Origin: Flavobacterium sp.
Lineage (GTDB): Bacteria > Bacteroidota > Bacteroidia > Flavobacteriales > Flavobacteriaceae
Assembly (NCBI GenBank): GCA_018883065.1
Contig: VEQT01000019.1
Location: 1 to 40,873, forward strand
Direction of reading: 5' to 3'
DNA: 40,873 nt
This document shows, piece by piece, positions 1 through 6,967 of this stretch. The notes below the pieces were generated by a model that was not told the DNA's origin, ran no database searches, and saw nothing but the letters and a program-made list of their open reading frames with translations. Positions within the stretch are counted from its first letter, which is position 1; each line of letters opens with the position of its first letter. Made by a program: the position numbers and the translations under genes.

Positions 1-2
1 CT

Positions 3-140
3 TGGGATGTATTGGGTGGCGCCACCATTGGAATTGTATCGGCCTATATTTTTGCTAAACCCTACCGCGAATCAAAAGTGGGTTTGCTGTTTGATAAAAC
101 AAAAAATAATTATACCATTGGGTTAACCTATGCCTATTAA
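3..140 (+). CDS. PAP2-family phosphatase, C-terminal fragment
   Basis: Only the last 45 codons of this gene lie in the window; the start is to the left. The visible peptide begins WDVLGGATIGIVSAYIFAK. This resembles the end of the third PAP2 (type 2 phosphatidic acid phosphatase) motif, where an [HW]xxxDVLxGAxxG segment carries the catalytic-site Asp at the start of the last membrane helix. The tail after it (about residues 20-45) is polar and ends in a short beta-like stretch. PAP2 proteins of this kind are integral membrane enzymes that remove phosphate from lipid phosphates. The family call rests on one motif; the substrate cannot be inferred. Confidence 0.6.
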   Translation, partial: WDVLGGATIGIVSAYIFAKPYRESKVGLLFDKTKNNYTIGLTYAY

Positions 141-187
141 TGGTAAAATAGCGCAAGAAATTTCAATCATATTTTAGAATTTATCCT

Positions 188-195
188 TATTTTTG
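188..195 (+). promoter_or_regulatory. Candidate lpdA promoter (-7 box)
   Basis: TATTTTTG matches the Bacteroidota -7 consensus TAnnTTTG and lies 41 bases before the lpdA ATG. No clear -33 TTG sits at the usual 17-23 base distance, so only the -7 element supports it. Confidence 0.5.
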
Positions 196-236
196 GGGGC
201 CAAAAGCACATAAACTAAATCAAAAATACAATCAAT

Positions 237-1625
237 ATGAAATACGATATTATCGTTTTAGGAAGCGGACCCGGTGGATATGTAACCGCCATTCGTGCCT
301 CACAATTGGGTTTTAAAGTAGCTGTTGTAGAAAAAGAAAACCTGGGTGGTGTATGCCTTAATTGGGGCTGTATTCCAACCAAAGCGCTTTTAAAATCAGC
401 GCAAGTGTTTGATTATCTAAAACATGCTTCAGACTATGGCTTAACCGTTTCTTCGTTTGATAAAGATTTCAATGCTGTTGTAGCGCGTAGCCGCAATGTA
501 GCCGATGGCATGAGTAAAGGCGTTCAATTTTTGATGAAAAAAAATAAAATTGACGTGATTGAGGGCTACGGTATCTTAAAAGCAGGCAAAAAAGTAGATG
601 TAAAAGCAGCCGACGGGAAAACCACCGAATACAGCGCCGATCACATCATTATTGCAACCGGTGCACGCTCTCGCGAGTTACCTAATTTGCCGCAAGATGG
701 CAAAAAAGTTATTGGGTATCGCCAGGCGATGACCTTGCCTTCGCAACCCAAATCGATGATCATTGTGGGATCAGGAGCGATTGGCGTAGAGTTTGCTCAT
801 TTTTACAACTCGATGGGAACAGAGGTAACGATTGTAGAGTTCATGCCTAATATCGTTCCAGTTGAAGACGAAGACATTTCTAAACAAATGGAGCGTTCCA
901 TGAAAAAAGCCGGCGTGAAAATCATGACCAGTTCAAGTGTAGAACGCATTGACACGAGTGGAGCTGGCGTAAAAGCCTATGTGAAAACAGCCAAAGGCGA
1001 GGAAGTACTAGAGGCAGACATGTTGTTATCAGCTGTGGGAATAAAAACGAACATTGAAAATATTGGTTTAGAAGCTGTAGGAATCGCCACAGACAAAGAC
1101 AAAATTTTAGTAAACGCCTACAACCAAACCAATGTACCGGGTTATTATGCCATTGGCGATGTTACCCCAGGTCAAGCCTTGGCTCACGTGGCTTCAGCTG
1201 AAGGAATCAATTGTGTAGAGAAAATCGCGGGAATGCATGTTGATCCTATTGATTACGGAAACATCCCCGGTTGTACCTATGCAACACCCGAAATTGCCTC
1301 TGTGGGATTGACCGAAAAGCAAGCCAAAGAAAAAGGATACGAATTAAAAATTGGAAAATTCCCCTTCTCAGCTTCGGGTAAAGCCAAAGCATCTGGTGCA
1401 TCAGACGGATTTGTAAAAGTTATTTTTGATGCCAAATACGGCGAGTGGTTGGGCTGTCATATGATTGGCGCTGGTGTAACCGATATGATTGCCGAGGCTG
1501 TAGTGGCTAGAAAATTAGAAACTACTGGCCATGAGATCTTAAAAGCTGTTCACCCACACCCTACCATGAGTGAGGCGGTAATGGAAGCTGTTGCCGATGC
1601 CTATGGCGAAGTGATTCACTTATAA
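237..1625 (+). CDS. lpdA: Dihydrolipoyl dehydrogenase
   Basis: This is the E3 flavoprotein that reoxidises dihydrolipoamide with NAD+ in the 2-oxo-acid dehydrogenase and glycine cleavage complexes in the cytoplasm. The protein has 462 residues, the normal family length. It opens with the FAD-binding motif GSGPGGY (residues 9-15). The redox-active disulfide is GGVCLNWGC (Cys40 and Cys45), and the NAD-binding motif is GSGAIGVEFA near residue 180. The C-terminal dimerisation domain ends with HPHPTMSEAV, giving the catalytic His441 and Glu446 pair. The ATG start is fixed by the N-terminal Rossmann strand. It stands alone, with its own promoter and a strong terminator just downstream. No E1 or E2 gene is next to it, so it may serve several complexes. 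Confidence 0.97.
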   Translation: MKYDIIVLGSGPGGYVTAIRASQLGFKVAVVEKENLGGVCLNWGCIPTKALLKSAQVFDYLKHASDYGLTVSSFDKDFNAVVARSRNVADGMSKGVQFLMKKNKIDVIEGYGILKAGKKVDVKAADGKTTEYSADHIIIATGARSRELPNLPQDGKKVIGYRQAMTLPSQPKSMIIVGSGAIGVEFAHFYNSMGTEVTIVEFMPNIVPVEDEDISKQMERSMKKAGVKIMTSSSVERIDTSGAGVKAYVKTAKGEEVLEADMLLSAVGIKTNIENIGLEAVGIATDKDKILVNAYNQTNVPGYYAIGDVTPGQALAHVASAEGINCVEKIAGMHVDPIDYGNIPGCTYATPEIASVGLTEKQAKEKGYELKIGKFPFSASGKAKASGASDGFVKVIFDAKYGEWLGCHMIGAGVTDMIAEAVVARKLETTGHEILKAVHPHPTMSEAVMEAVADAYGEVIHL

Positions 1626-1642
1626 AATAAAATGAAGCAACA

Positions 1643-1678
1643 TAAAAAAACTCCGTTCAATTTGAACGGAGTTTTTTG
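1643..1678. terminator. Bidirectional intrinsic terminator
   Basis: The stem CTCCGTTC / GAACGGAG (1651-1658 with 1664-1671) has a 5-base loop. It is flanked by an A run on the left and a T run on the right, so it can act on both strands. It lies between lpdA (rightward) and the membrane protein gene ending at 1680 (leftward). Confidence 0.9.
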
Positions 1679-1679
1679 T

Positions 1680-2792
1680 TTAGTTGAGCAACAAACTGAA
1701 CTGAAACTGATTCAAGCAAAGTAGTGCTTCGCGTATGCGACAGTCTTTGGCTTTAAAAAAACTAGCGTTTGTAAGCGCCTCAAATTCGCTTTTTGAAAAA
1801 CTAGCTTTATTGGAAAATACTTCTTTTTTGAACGAATCGATCATTTTCAATTCAGTATCCGAAAGTTCATTCACCCAATTGTCTTCAATGAACAGCTGTT
1901 TGGTTTCAAAATTGGCAGGTAATTGTGCTGTTCCGATACTGTATTTAAGCAACAACTCTTTAACACCATTTGCTTTTTCAAACCAAGCCAATCGATCAAT
2001 TACGCCTTCAGTTGATAACGTATCGGATAATTTTTGCTTGGCCAACGTACTGAGTTGCTGTTCGTAGCCATAATACAAAGAGGTGTAAGAAAAAGCTTCT
2101 TCAGTTGTGGCACGTGGACTTCTTACTAGCGTAAGAAACATGCCACAACCCACCACAATTACGATTGAGGTGACCATTGTGTTTACTTTGGTTTCGGGAT
2201 TTCGAATACCTGAAAAGAAATAAATTGGCAGAAAAAGGAACACGATTACAAACAATGCGCATAGTATAAGCATATTTGCATAAGGCCAATGCATAACTTT
2301 AAATAAAATACCCAAACTAATGGACATACCGGCTGCAATTCCTATACCTGCACTCCAACGCGCGGTGCTTACGTTAGGGTCTTTGTTTGTCAACAAGAAC
2401 ACCAAGGGTAAAAAAAGTAAACTAAATAATAGAATGCTTACCACAAGCATCACTGACGCCCCTGGCCAATGCATGAATTTAAATACCAAGCCCAGAACGA
2501 GCAATAGAGTAGCGAGACTTCCGCTTCGAATCATGGTGTTTTTCATAAGATAAAAATGTTTAAAAGTGAGTAAATTGATGGTTTCTTTTTCTATTTCATA
2601 CAAGTCATTCCTATAAAAAGTAGGAATAATTTGCTGGTAATAGTCCTCAAAATCACCATCCGATTTCAAGTTGCGCTCAACAATACAACATACATGATCC
2701 AACAGATCGTCCTGCAGTTCGACCCTCGTAATGCCTCGTGCACGGAGGTCATTGCGTATGAATTCAATTTGTATGTCTGAAAGCACGTACAT
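1680..2792 (-). CDS. Membrane protein with two GldL-like HWP motifs, PadR partner
   Basis: I do not recognise a named family for the whole protein (370 residues). Residues 1-75 are soluble and helical, containing DDLLDHVCCIVE; similar N-terminal segments occur in Bacteroidota membrane proteins encoded beside PadR regulators. About six hydrophobic segments follow in three pairs (roughly 88-155, 160-195 and 205-222). Two of them share FKFMHWPGA and FKVMHWPYA, an internal duplication that resembles the membrane part of the gliding/type IX motor protein GldL. Residues 225-370 are polar and probably soluble. The ATG immediately follows the stop codon of the padR gene, so the two are almost certainly co-transcribed and translationally coupled. 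A role in envelope sensing is inference only. Confidence 0.8.
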   Translation of the reverse strand: MYVLSDIQIEFIRNDLRARGITRVELQDDLLDHVCCIVERNLKSDGDFEDYYQQIIPTFYRNDLYEIEKETINLLTFKHFYLMKNTMIRSGSLATLLLVLGLVFKFMHWPGASVMLVVSILLFSLLFLPLVFLLTNKDPNVSTARWSAGIGIAAGMSISLGILFKVMHWPYANMLILCALFVIVFLFLPIYFFSGIRNPETKVNTMVTSIVIVVGCGMFLTLVRSPRATTEEAFSYTSLYYGYEQQLSTLAKQKLSDTLSTEGVIDRLAWFEKANGVKELLLKYSIGTAQLPANFETKQLFIEDNWVNELSDTELKMIDSFKKEVFSNKASFSKSEFEALTNASFFKAKDCRIREALLCLNQFQFSLLLN

Positions 2793-3131
2793 TTATATGG
2801 GTTGCGTTTTTAGGTCAAGTAAAATGCGAAGCGTTGCCATAAATTCAGCCAATTCATTTAATTTTTCTTTTGTTTTTTGCTGTCCCGTTGAACTCAAACA
2901 GTAATACTTGCGCAAGCGTTTACCAATGTATTCGTTTTCAATTACTACTAAACCTTCAGCTTCTAATGCATGTAAGGTGGGATACAGTGCCCCTTCGGTA
3001 ATTTGAATGCGATTTCCTGATAGTTCTTTAACGCGCTGGGTAATTTCATACCCATACATGCGTTTGTTTTGTTCTAATTGTTTCAGCACAATGGTTTTCA
3101 AGGTGCCTTTTATTAATTCTGTTGAATACAT
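2793..3131 (-). CDS. PadR-family transcriptional regulator
   Basis: A small winged-helix repressor of 112 residues from the preferred start. The PadR signature is clear: TLKTIVLKQL, then MYGYEITQRV, then ITEGALYPTLHALEAEGL, followed by the wing YIGKRLRKYYCLSSTG and a C-terminal dimerisation helix. The reading frame is open to 3179, but those 16 extra codons would run over the promoter and the palindromic operator, so I start at the ATG ending at 3131 (MYSTELIKG). PadR proteins usually repress their own operon until a ligand or partner relieves them. The gene directly downstream, sharing a stop/start junction, is the membrane protein that is the likely partner or target. Confidence 0.92.
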   Translation of the reverse strand: MYSTELIKGTLKTIVLKQLEQNKRMYGYEITQRVKELSGNRIQITEGALYPTLHALEAEGLVVIENEYIGKRLRKYYCLSSTGQQKTKEKLNELAEFMATLRILLDLKTQPI

Positions 3132-3153
3132 AAGGTGGTTTGTTAGACTAACG

Positions 3154-3179
3154 CAAATATACATAAGAATATTATGCAT
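3154..3179 (-). promoter_or_regulatory. padR promoter with overlapping palindromic operator
   Basis: On the minus strand TATATTTG (3154-3161) fits the -7 consensus TAnnTTTG, giving a short leader before the ATG at 3131. Directly upstream and overlapping it by three bases is an inverted repeat, ATACATAA / TTATGCAT (3159-3166 and 3172-3179), with a 5-base centre and one mismatch. AT-rich dyads with ATGT/ACAT-like half-sites are typical PadR targets. The position would block RNA polymerase, so autorepression is the natural reading. Confidence 0.65.
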
Positions 3180-3193
3180 TAAACACTAAGGCA

Positions 3194-3220
3194 TAAAAAA
3201 AGACCTTAAATAAGGTCTTT
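3194..3220 (-). terminator. Intrinsic terminator of the cysteine desulfurase gene
   Basis: A perfect 10-base stem AAAGACCTTA / TAAGGTCTTT (3199-3208 and 3211-3220) is followed on the minus strand by a T run (3194-3200). It sits 21 bases past the stop of the leftward desulfurase gene and separates it from padR. Confidence 0.85.
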
Positions 3221-3241
3221 AAAAGCGTAAAATATTGAAAG

Positions 3242-4375
3242 TTAATTACTTAAAATTATATTTAATTGATCGATGAAATAATCAATTTCATCTTTCGTGT
3301 TGAAGTGACTAAAAGAAATACGCAATGAAGGATGCATTTGTTCCGTTTCTGATAGAATTTCAGCCAATACATGCGAAGGTTTTGGACTTCCCGATTGACA
3401 AGCGCTACCTCTAGAAACTGCAATTCCTTTCATGTCCAATTGAAACAACAACATATCTTGCTGCTTTGCCGAACAGGGAATTTGCACGTTTAAAAGGGTA
3501 TGTAATCCCGACAAACTTCCGTTAAGTTTGCATCCCGGAATACGTGAAAGCAATTGATCATAAGCATATTGTTTAAGTTCTTGAATTGCTGTAGTATGCT
3601 GAGGCAATTCAGTATAAGCCAATTCTAATGCTCGGGCCATACCAACAATTGACGGCACTGATTCAGTACCTGGACGTAAGCCTTTTTCTTGTTCACCGCC
3701 AAATAGTATTGGCTGCATGGGAATGCCTTTTTTTACATAAACAAAACCAACACCTTTTGGGCCATGAAATTTGTGGGCACTCGCCACCGCAAAATCAACT
3801 GGAATTTGAGAAAAATCATGCGTTAATTTACCCATCGACTGAACCATATCCGAATGAAAATAGGCATGGTGCTGTTGGCAAATGCGACTGGTTTTGACCA
3901 AATCGAGCACTGTACCAATTTCATTATTTACGTGCATCAATGATACCAAAGTAGGAATTTCTTGACCCAATAAACGAACCAAATCAGCATATTTAACAGC
4001 TCCATCGCTGTCGAGCTGAACAAAATCAATTTGAATGTTATGGGATTTATGCAAACTTTCAAGCACATGTAATACAGCGTGATGCTCAATTTTACTTGAA
4101 ATAATTCTTTTAATCCCTAAATCACGTACAGCCGATTGCAACACCCAGTTATTGCCCTCTGTTCCTCCTGAAGTAAATACAATCTCGGCTGCAGTAGCTC
4201 CAGCACATTTTGCAATTGATTTGCGAGCCATTTCCAATTTACTTTTGGCCTGACGACCAAAACCATGAGAAGAAGATGGGTTACCAAAATCCAATTCCAT
4301 AACCTCTACCATCTCTTGTATTACACGCGGATCCATTGCAGTGGTAGCGGCATTATCAAAATATACTTTTTTCAT
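3242..4375 (-). CDS. Cysteine desulfurase (NifS/IscS type)
   Basis: A PLP enzyme that takes sulfur from cysteine as a persulfide, for iron-sulfur cluster assembly or tRNA thiolation. It has 377 residues, usual for the group. The sequence opens with YFDNAATT. The PLP-binding Lys202 is in ASAHKFHGPKG, and a His pair IEHHA lies near residue 98. The catalytic Cys326 sits in SRGSACQSG, followed by PSHVL, as in class I (IscS/NifS) enzymes rather than SufS. No scaffold or Isc gene is beside it, so it may be a general sulfur donor; some enzymes annotated this way supply MnmA. It reads alone from its own promoter and has a clear terminator. Confidence 0.93.
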   Translation of the reverse strand: MKKVYFDNAATTAMDPRVIQEMVEVMELDFGNPSSSHGFGRQAKSKLEMARKSIAKCAGATAAEIVFTSGGTEGNNWVLQSAVRDLGIKRIISSKIEHHAVLHVLESLHKSHNIQIDFVQLDSDGAVKYADLVRLLGQEIPTLVSLMHVNNEIGTVLDLVKTSRICQQHHAYFHSDMVQSMGKLTHDFSQIPVDFAVASAHKFHGPKGVGFVYVKKGIPMQPILFGGEQEKGLRPGTESVPSIVGMARALELAYTELPQHTTAIQELKQYAYDQLLSRIPGCKLNGSLSGLHTLLNVQIPCSAKQQDMLLFQLDMKGIAVSRGSACQSGSPKPSHVLAEILSETEQMHPSLRISFSHFNTKDEIDYFIDQLNIILSN

Positions 4376-4385
4376 AAAATAAATC

Positions 4386-4393
4386 CAAATTTA
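4386..4393 (-). promoter_or_regulatory. Candidate promoter of the cysteine desulfurase gene
   Basis: The minus strand reads TAAATTTG, a match to TAnnTTTG, 10 bases before the ATG. No good -33 TTG is seen. The leader would be very short. Confidence 0.45.
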
Positions 4394-4419
4394 CCAGCTT
4401 GTAATGCACTTTAAATTGG

Positions 4420-4450
4420 TTGCTATATGTGAATTAATATGCTATTTTTG
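4420..4450 (+). promoter_or_regulatory. Promoter of the duplicated-domain lipoprotein gene
   Basis: TTG at 4420-4422, a 20-base spacer, and TATTTTTG at 4443-4450 fit the Bacteroidota -33/-7 pattern. This promoter favours the ATG at 4515 over the open frame that begins at 4404, since that upstream part would precede transcription. Confidence 0.65.
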
Positions 4451-4514
4451 CGGGGCTAAAGTACAAATTAACCACTACTTTTTGGCTTGTTTTTACCCAT
4501 TACATTTATCAATT

Positions 4515-5492
4515 ATGAAAAAAATACTCCTTTCTCTTGTTGCAATCACATTGCTAAACAGTTGTAATGACGGCGATTTAACCATAGACACGATTAATTT
4601 TGATAACGCTGCAGCTCAAGAATGCACCTTAAACAATGTAGTCTACAAAATCAACGGAAATCAAATATTACTCATAGAGATTCCGCTTAGCAGTTTGCCT
4701 TACGAAAATAAAGTAGGAGTAAAAAGCTTTCCAATAAACACAACCAATCGCGTACTCTACAGAGGCTATAACAACTCCGTAACCGGAGCCAGCATCTGCG
4801 CAACTATTCCACCCGCCACACCAGCGGTAATCGAAGAATGGATTGCTATTGCAGGCACAATCAACATAAGTACTACCGCTATTTACAATACACCCAATCC
4901 CACAACGGGCGCGATAAAAATTAGCAAATACCGTCACTCGATTACATTCAACAACATCACCTTTGCTAAACCATCTGGTAATCAAGTGTATGAAACCTTT
5001 GTGTTTGGCGACTTCGATACCAACGCCAATAATCTCCCCATGACTTTCAATCCAGATTCAATTCAATTGTGCAACAGCAGTAATACCTTGTACAACGCAC
5101 AAAACGGGGGAATTGAGGGGCTATTTATACAAAATATTTCCAGTAATTTATTGGACACTTCTATTCTTGGAACCGCAAAAACGGCTTTAATCAACACCAA
5201 TAACGAAAACATATTAAGCTACCGCTTGTTCAGCTTGGCACTATCTTTAGGTGGGAATTCAGCGTATTTTTGCGCCTCACCACTACCCCAAAATCCATTA
5301 GTTAAAGAAGAATGGACAGCACTAGCTGGCGTAGCCAATACCAGCGGAATTATTGAAGTAACCACAAGCACAAATGGAAGCGGATTTTCGCACAGTATTC
5401 GCCTGAAAGGCGTAACATTCAGCAATCCATCCGCAGGAAGCACGTTTTATTACGGAGATGACATCCTTATTGGTACCTTACTTACAAACTAA
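4515..5492 (+). CDS. Lipoprotein with two tandem related domains
   Basis: No family recognised. The 325-residue protein starts with a lipoprotein signal, MKKILLSLVAITLLNSC, with the lipobox Cys at residue 17, so it is probably anchored in the outer or inner membrane facing the periplasm or surface. The rest is Asn/Thr-rich and beta-like. It contains two related halves: one has EEWIAIAG, then RHSITF, then FAKPSG; the other has EEWTALAG, then SHSIRL, then FSNPSAG. Each half also has a Cys just before the shared EEW region and one near its start. I chose the ATG at 4515 because it gives the signal peptide and lies downstream of a good promoter. It converges with the Smr gene with 5 bases between stop codons. 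Confidence 0.82.
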   Translation: MKKILLSLVAITLLNSCNDGDLTIDTINFDNAAAQECTLNNVVYKINGNQILLIEIPLSSLPYENKVGVKSFPINTTNRVLYRGYNNSVTGASICATIPPATPAVIEEWIAIAGTINISTTAIYNTPNPTTGAIKISKYRHSITFNNITFAKPSGNQVYETFVFGDFDTNANNLPMTFNPDSIQLCNSSNTLYNAQNGGIEGLFIQNISSNLLDTSILGTAKTALINTNNENILSYRLFSLALSLGGNSAYFCASPLPQNPLVKEEWTALAGVANTSGIIEVTTSTNGSGFSHSIRLKGVTFSNPSAGSTFYYGDDILIGTLLTN

Positions 5493-5497
5493 ACACC

Positions 5498-6049
5498 TTA
5501 CTTTTTTTTCTGCTTAATTCCCACCTCTGTGGCGCCTTGGCCATATTTTTGGTAATTGGCATCTTGGAAGTATACTTCTTCATAACGGCCCAGCATAAAG
5601 TCTAACTCCGATTTTAAAACACCTTCACCCACACCGTGTATGAAAATAATTTTTGGAATACGGTTTTTAATGGCAAATTCAATGTGACGTTTGGCGGTTT
5701 CCATTTGCAAATTCAAGATTTCATAATTGCTCATATGCCGCCAACGCTGTACCAATTTTTCGATGTGCAAATCAAATTCAGGCACAGGAATTACCGCCGA
5801 TGTTTTGAATGAAATGGCATTTTGCTTGCGCTTTTGCGGCTCTTTTTCGGCTTTAATTATATTTGAATTAAAACTTTTTATTTTTGAATCTAACTCACTG
5901 GAATCGTTTACTTTAATTAATTCTTTGACAAAATATGTCATTACAAATCCATCTGTAGTTTCAATGGTAACTTGGTCGTTTTCACAACGCAACACGACAC
6001 CTTCATAGGCATCGTCCAATACTGCTACTCGATCTCCTTGCTTAAACAT
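5498..6049 (-). CDS. Smr-domain protein
   Basis: A 183-residue protein with two parts. Residues 1-50 (MFKQGDRVAVLDDAYEGVV) form a small SH3/KOW-like barrel of the type seen in Bacteroidota Smr proteins. A charged linker follows, then a C-terminal Smr (MutS2-related) domain from about residue 90, with the signature FIHGVGEGVLKSEL and the end motif YGQGATEVGI. Smr domains bind or nick nucleic acid. In MutS2 and free Smr proteins they act on branched DNA or, as now known for several bacteria, on mRNA in collided ribosomes. This protein lacks the MutS ATPase, so it is not a mismatch repair MutS despite common naming. Its start overlaps the end of the upstream small gene by 8 bases. Confidence 0.88.
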   Translation of the reverse strand: MFKQGDRVAVLDDAYEGVVLRCENDQVTIETTDGFVMTYFVKELIKVNDSSELDSKIKSFNSNIIKAEKEPQKRKQNAISFKTSAVIPVPEFDLHIEKLVQRWRHMSNYEILNLQMETAKRHIEFAIKNRIPKIIFIHGVGEGVLKSELDFMLGRYEEVYFQDANYQKYGQGATEVGIKQKKK

Positions 6050-6227
6050 GTTCTTCTGTTTTATCTGTTTCTTTACTGGGTGTTTTGCTGCTCAATTTCA
6101 TCATGCCAAACATAAATACCAAAACCAATAAACATTCAATTAAAATTGAGCTCGCCTCTTTTGTTGGTTCGTAGAACAACAAACCGGCTGCAGCGCCTAA
6201 AACCACTAAAAATCGTATTGTTTTCAT
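6042..6227 (-). CDS. Small membrane protein upstream of Smr gene
   Basis: A 61-residue protein with no family I can name. Two hydrophobic segments (about residues 4-19 and 26-44) are separated by a short polar turn, and the C-terminus is charged (KETDKTEEHV). A longer frame runs to 6284, but the ATG ending at 6227 (MKTIRFLVVLG) gives a normal start with a membrane segment and lies downstream of a candidate -7 box. Its last codons overlap the Smr gene start by 8 bases, indicating translational coupling in a two-gene operon. Confidence 0.7.
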   Translation of the reverse strand: MKTIRFLVVLGAAAGLLFYEPTKEASSILIECLLVLVFMFGMMKLSSKTPSKETDKTEEHV

Positions 6228-6257
6228 GCGAATAATTGATTTAATTTGTATCGGTCT

Positions 6258-6265
6258 CAAAAGTA
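6258..6265 (-). promoter_or_regulatory. Candidate promoter for the small membrane/Smr operon
   Basis: The minus strand reads TACTTTTG (TAnnTTTG) 31 bases before the preferred ATG. No -33 TTG is found at normal distance. Confidence 0.4.
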
Positions 6266-6305
6266 CTAAACTTTGGAGTAGCATTTTAAAATAAACAAGC
6301 CCCTT

Positions 6306-6593
6306 ATGCAGTTAGATCGTTTTTTATTGCCTTGTGTAAACAAAAAAATATTTGGGATTGATTGTTTAGGTTGTGGATTACAACGTGCTTTAATTCATGT
6401 TTTTGAAGGAAATTTTAAAATGGCATTTTTTCAGTTTCCCGCAATTTACACCTCCCTGCTTTTTTTGCTTGTGCTCGGGTTACATTTTGTAGACGAAACA
6501 AGGAATTACAGCAAAGTACTGCAAGCATCTGCGGTGGCAAACGGAGCTGCAATGCTGCTCGCCTATTTTTACAAATTTTACTCAATCATTTAA
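6306..6593 (+). CDS. DUF2752 membrane protein
   Basis: A 95-residue protein of the DUF2752 type. The family signature appears as DCLGCGLQRA (residues 20-29), a Cys-containing motif that in relatives reads PxCxGCGxTRA. It is followed by two hydrophobic segments (about 43-60 and 72-88). The function of the family is unknown. It is followed after 4 bases by the CCC-motif membrane protein, a pairing I have seen in flavobacteria, so the two probably act together in the membrane. Confidence 0.85.
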   Translation: MQLDRFLLPCVNKKIFGIDCLGCGLQRALIHVFEGNFKMAFFQFPAIYTSLLFLLVLGLHFVDETRNYSKVLQASAVANGAAMLLAYFYKFYSII

Positions 6594-6597
6594 CACC

Positions 6598-6939
6598 ATG
6601 ACAAGTCAAAAATTACCCAACGCCAACACCATTTTAATCTTAAGTGTATTATCAATAATCACCTGCTGCCTGTATGGAATTGTAGGAATTGTTCTAGCTG
6701 TAGTTGCTATTCAAAAAGCCAAAAAGGAGGAGCAACTCTATTGGGAATACCCCGAACAATATGCCGGATTGGGCACAGTGAATGCAGCCCGGGTAATCGC
6801 TGTTATTGGACTTATTCTTAGCACAATTTATTTACTATTCACTTTGTATATTTGGATTGTAGTGGGAGAAGAAGGAATGGCAGCTTTTCAGCAAAATCTT
6901 ATAGAAAAGGCCCGCTACCAAGAAGAAATGAACCAATAA
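6598..6939 (+). CDS. CCC-motif-type small membrane protein
   Basis: A 113-residue protein with two strong membrane helices (about 12-36 and 64-90). It begins KLPNANTILILSVLSIITCC, the pattern of the flavobacterial CCC-motif membrane family, although here only two adjacent Cys (plus a Leu) are present instead of three. A conserved cytoplasmic-looking loop, KKEEQLYWEYPEQY, joins the helices. The family resembles DUF4190/TM2-like proteins and has no known function. It is co-transcribed with the DUF2752 gene and ends at a strong terminator. Confidence 0.8.
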   Translation: MTSQKLPNANTILILSVLSIITCCLYGIVGIVLAVVAIQKAKKEEQLYWEYPEQYAGLGTVNAARVIAVIGLILSTIYLLFTLYIWIVVGEEGMAAFQQNLIEKARYQEEMNQ

Positions 6940-6967
6940 AAAAAGGAGCTTTTAGGCTCCTTTTTTG
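6938..6967. terminator. Bidirectional intrinsic terminator
   Basis: The stem AAAAGGAGC / GCTCCTTTT has a 6-base loop (6950-6955), an A run to the left and a T run to the right. It is shared by the rightward CCC-motif gene, whose stop codon it touches, and rocD reading leftward. Confidence 0.88.

Noticed and set aside
3132..3179. Longer PadR start at 3179
   Set aside because: It would translate through the -7 box and the operator dyad and adds residues without family match; the ATG ending at 3131 fits PadR length.
4404..4514. Longer start of the duplicated-domain lipoprotein
   Set aside because: The extra 37 codons lie over the promoter and would bury the lipoprotein signal peptide; the ATG at 4515 is better.
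5498..6049. MutS-type mismatch repair function for the Smr protein
   Set aside because: Only an SH3-like region and an Smr domain are present; the MutS ATPase and clamp domains are absent.
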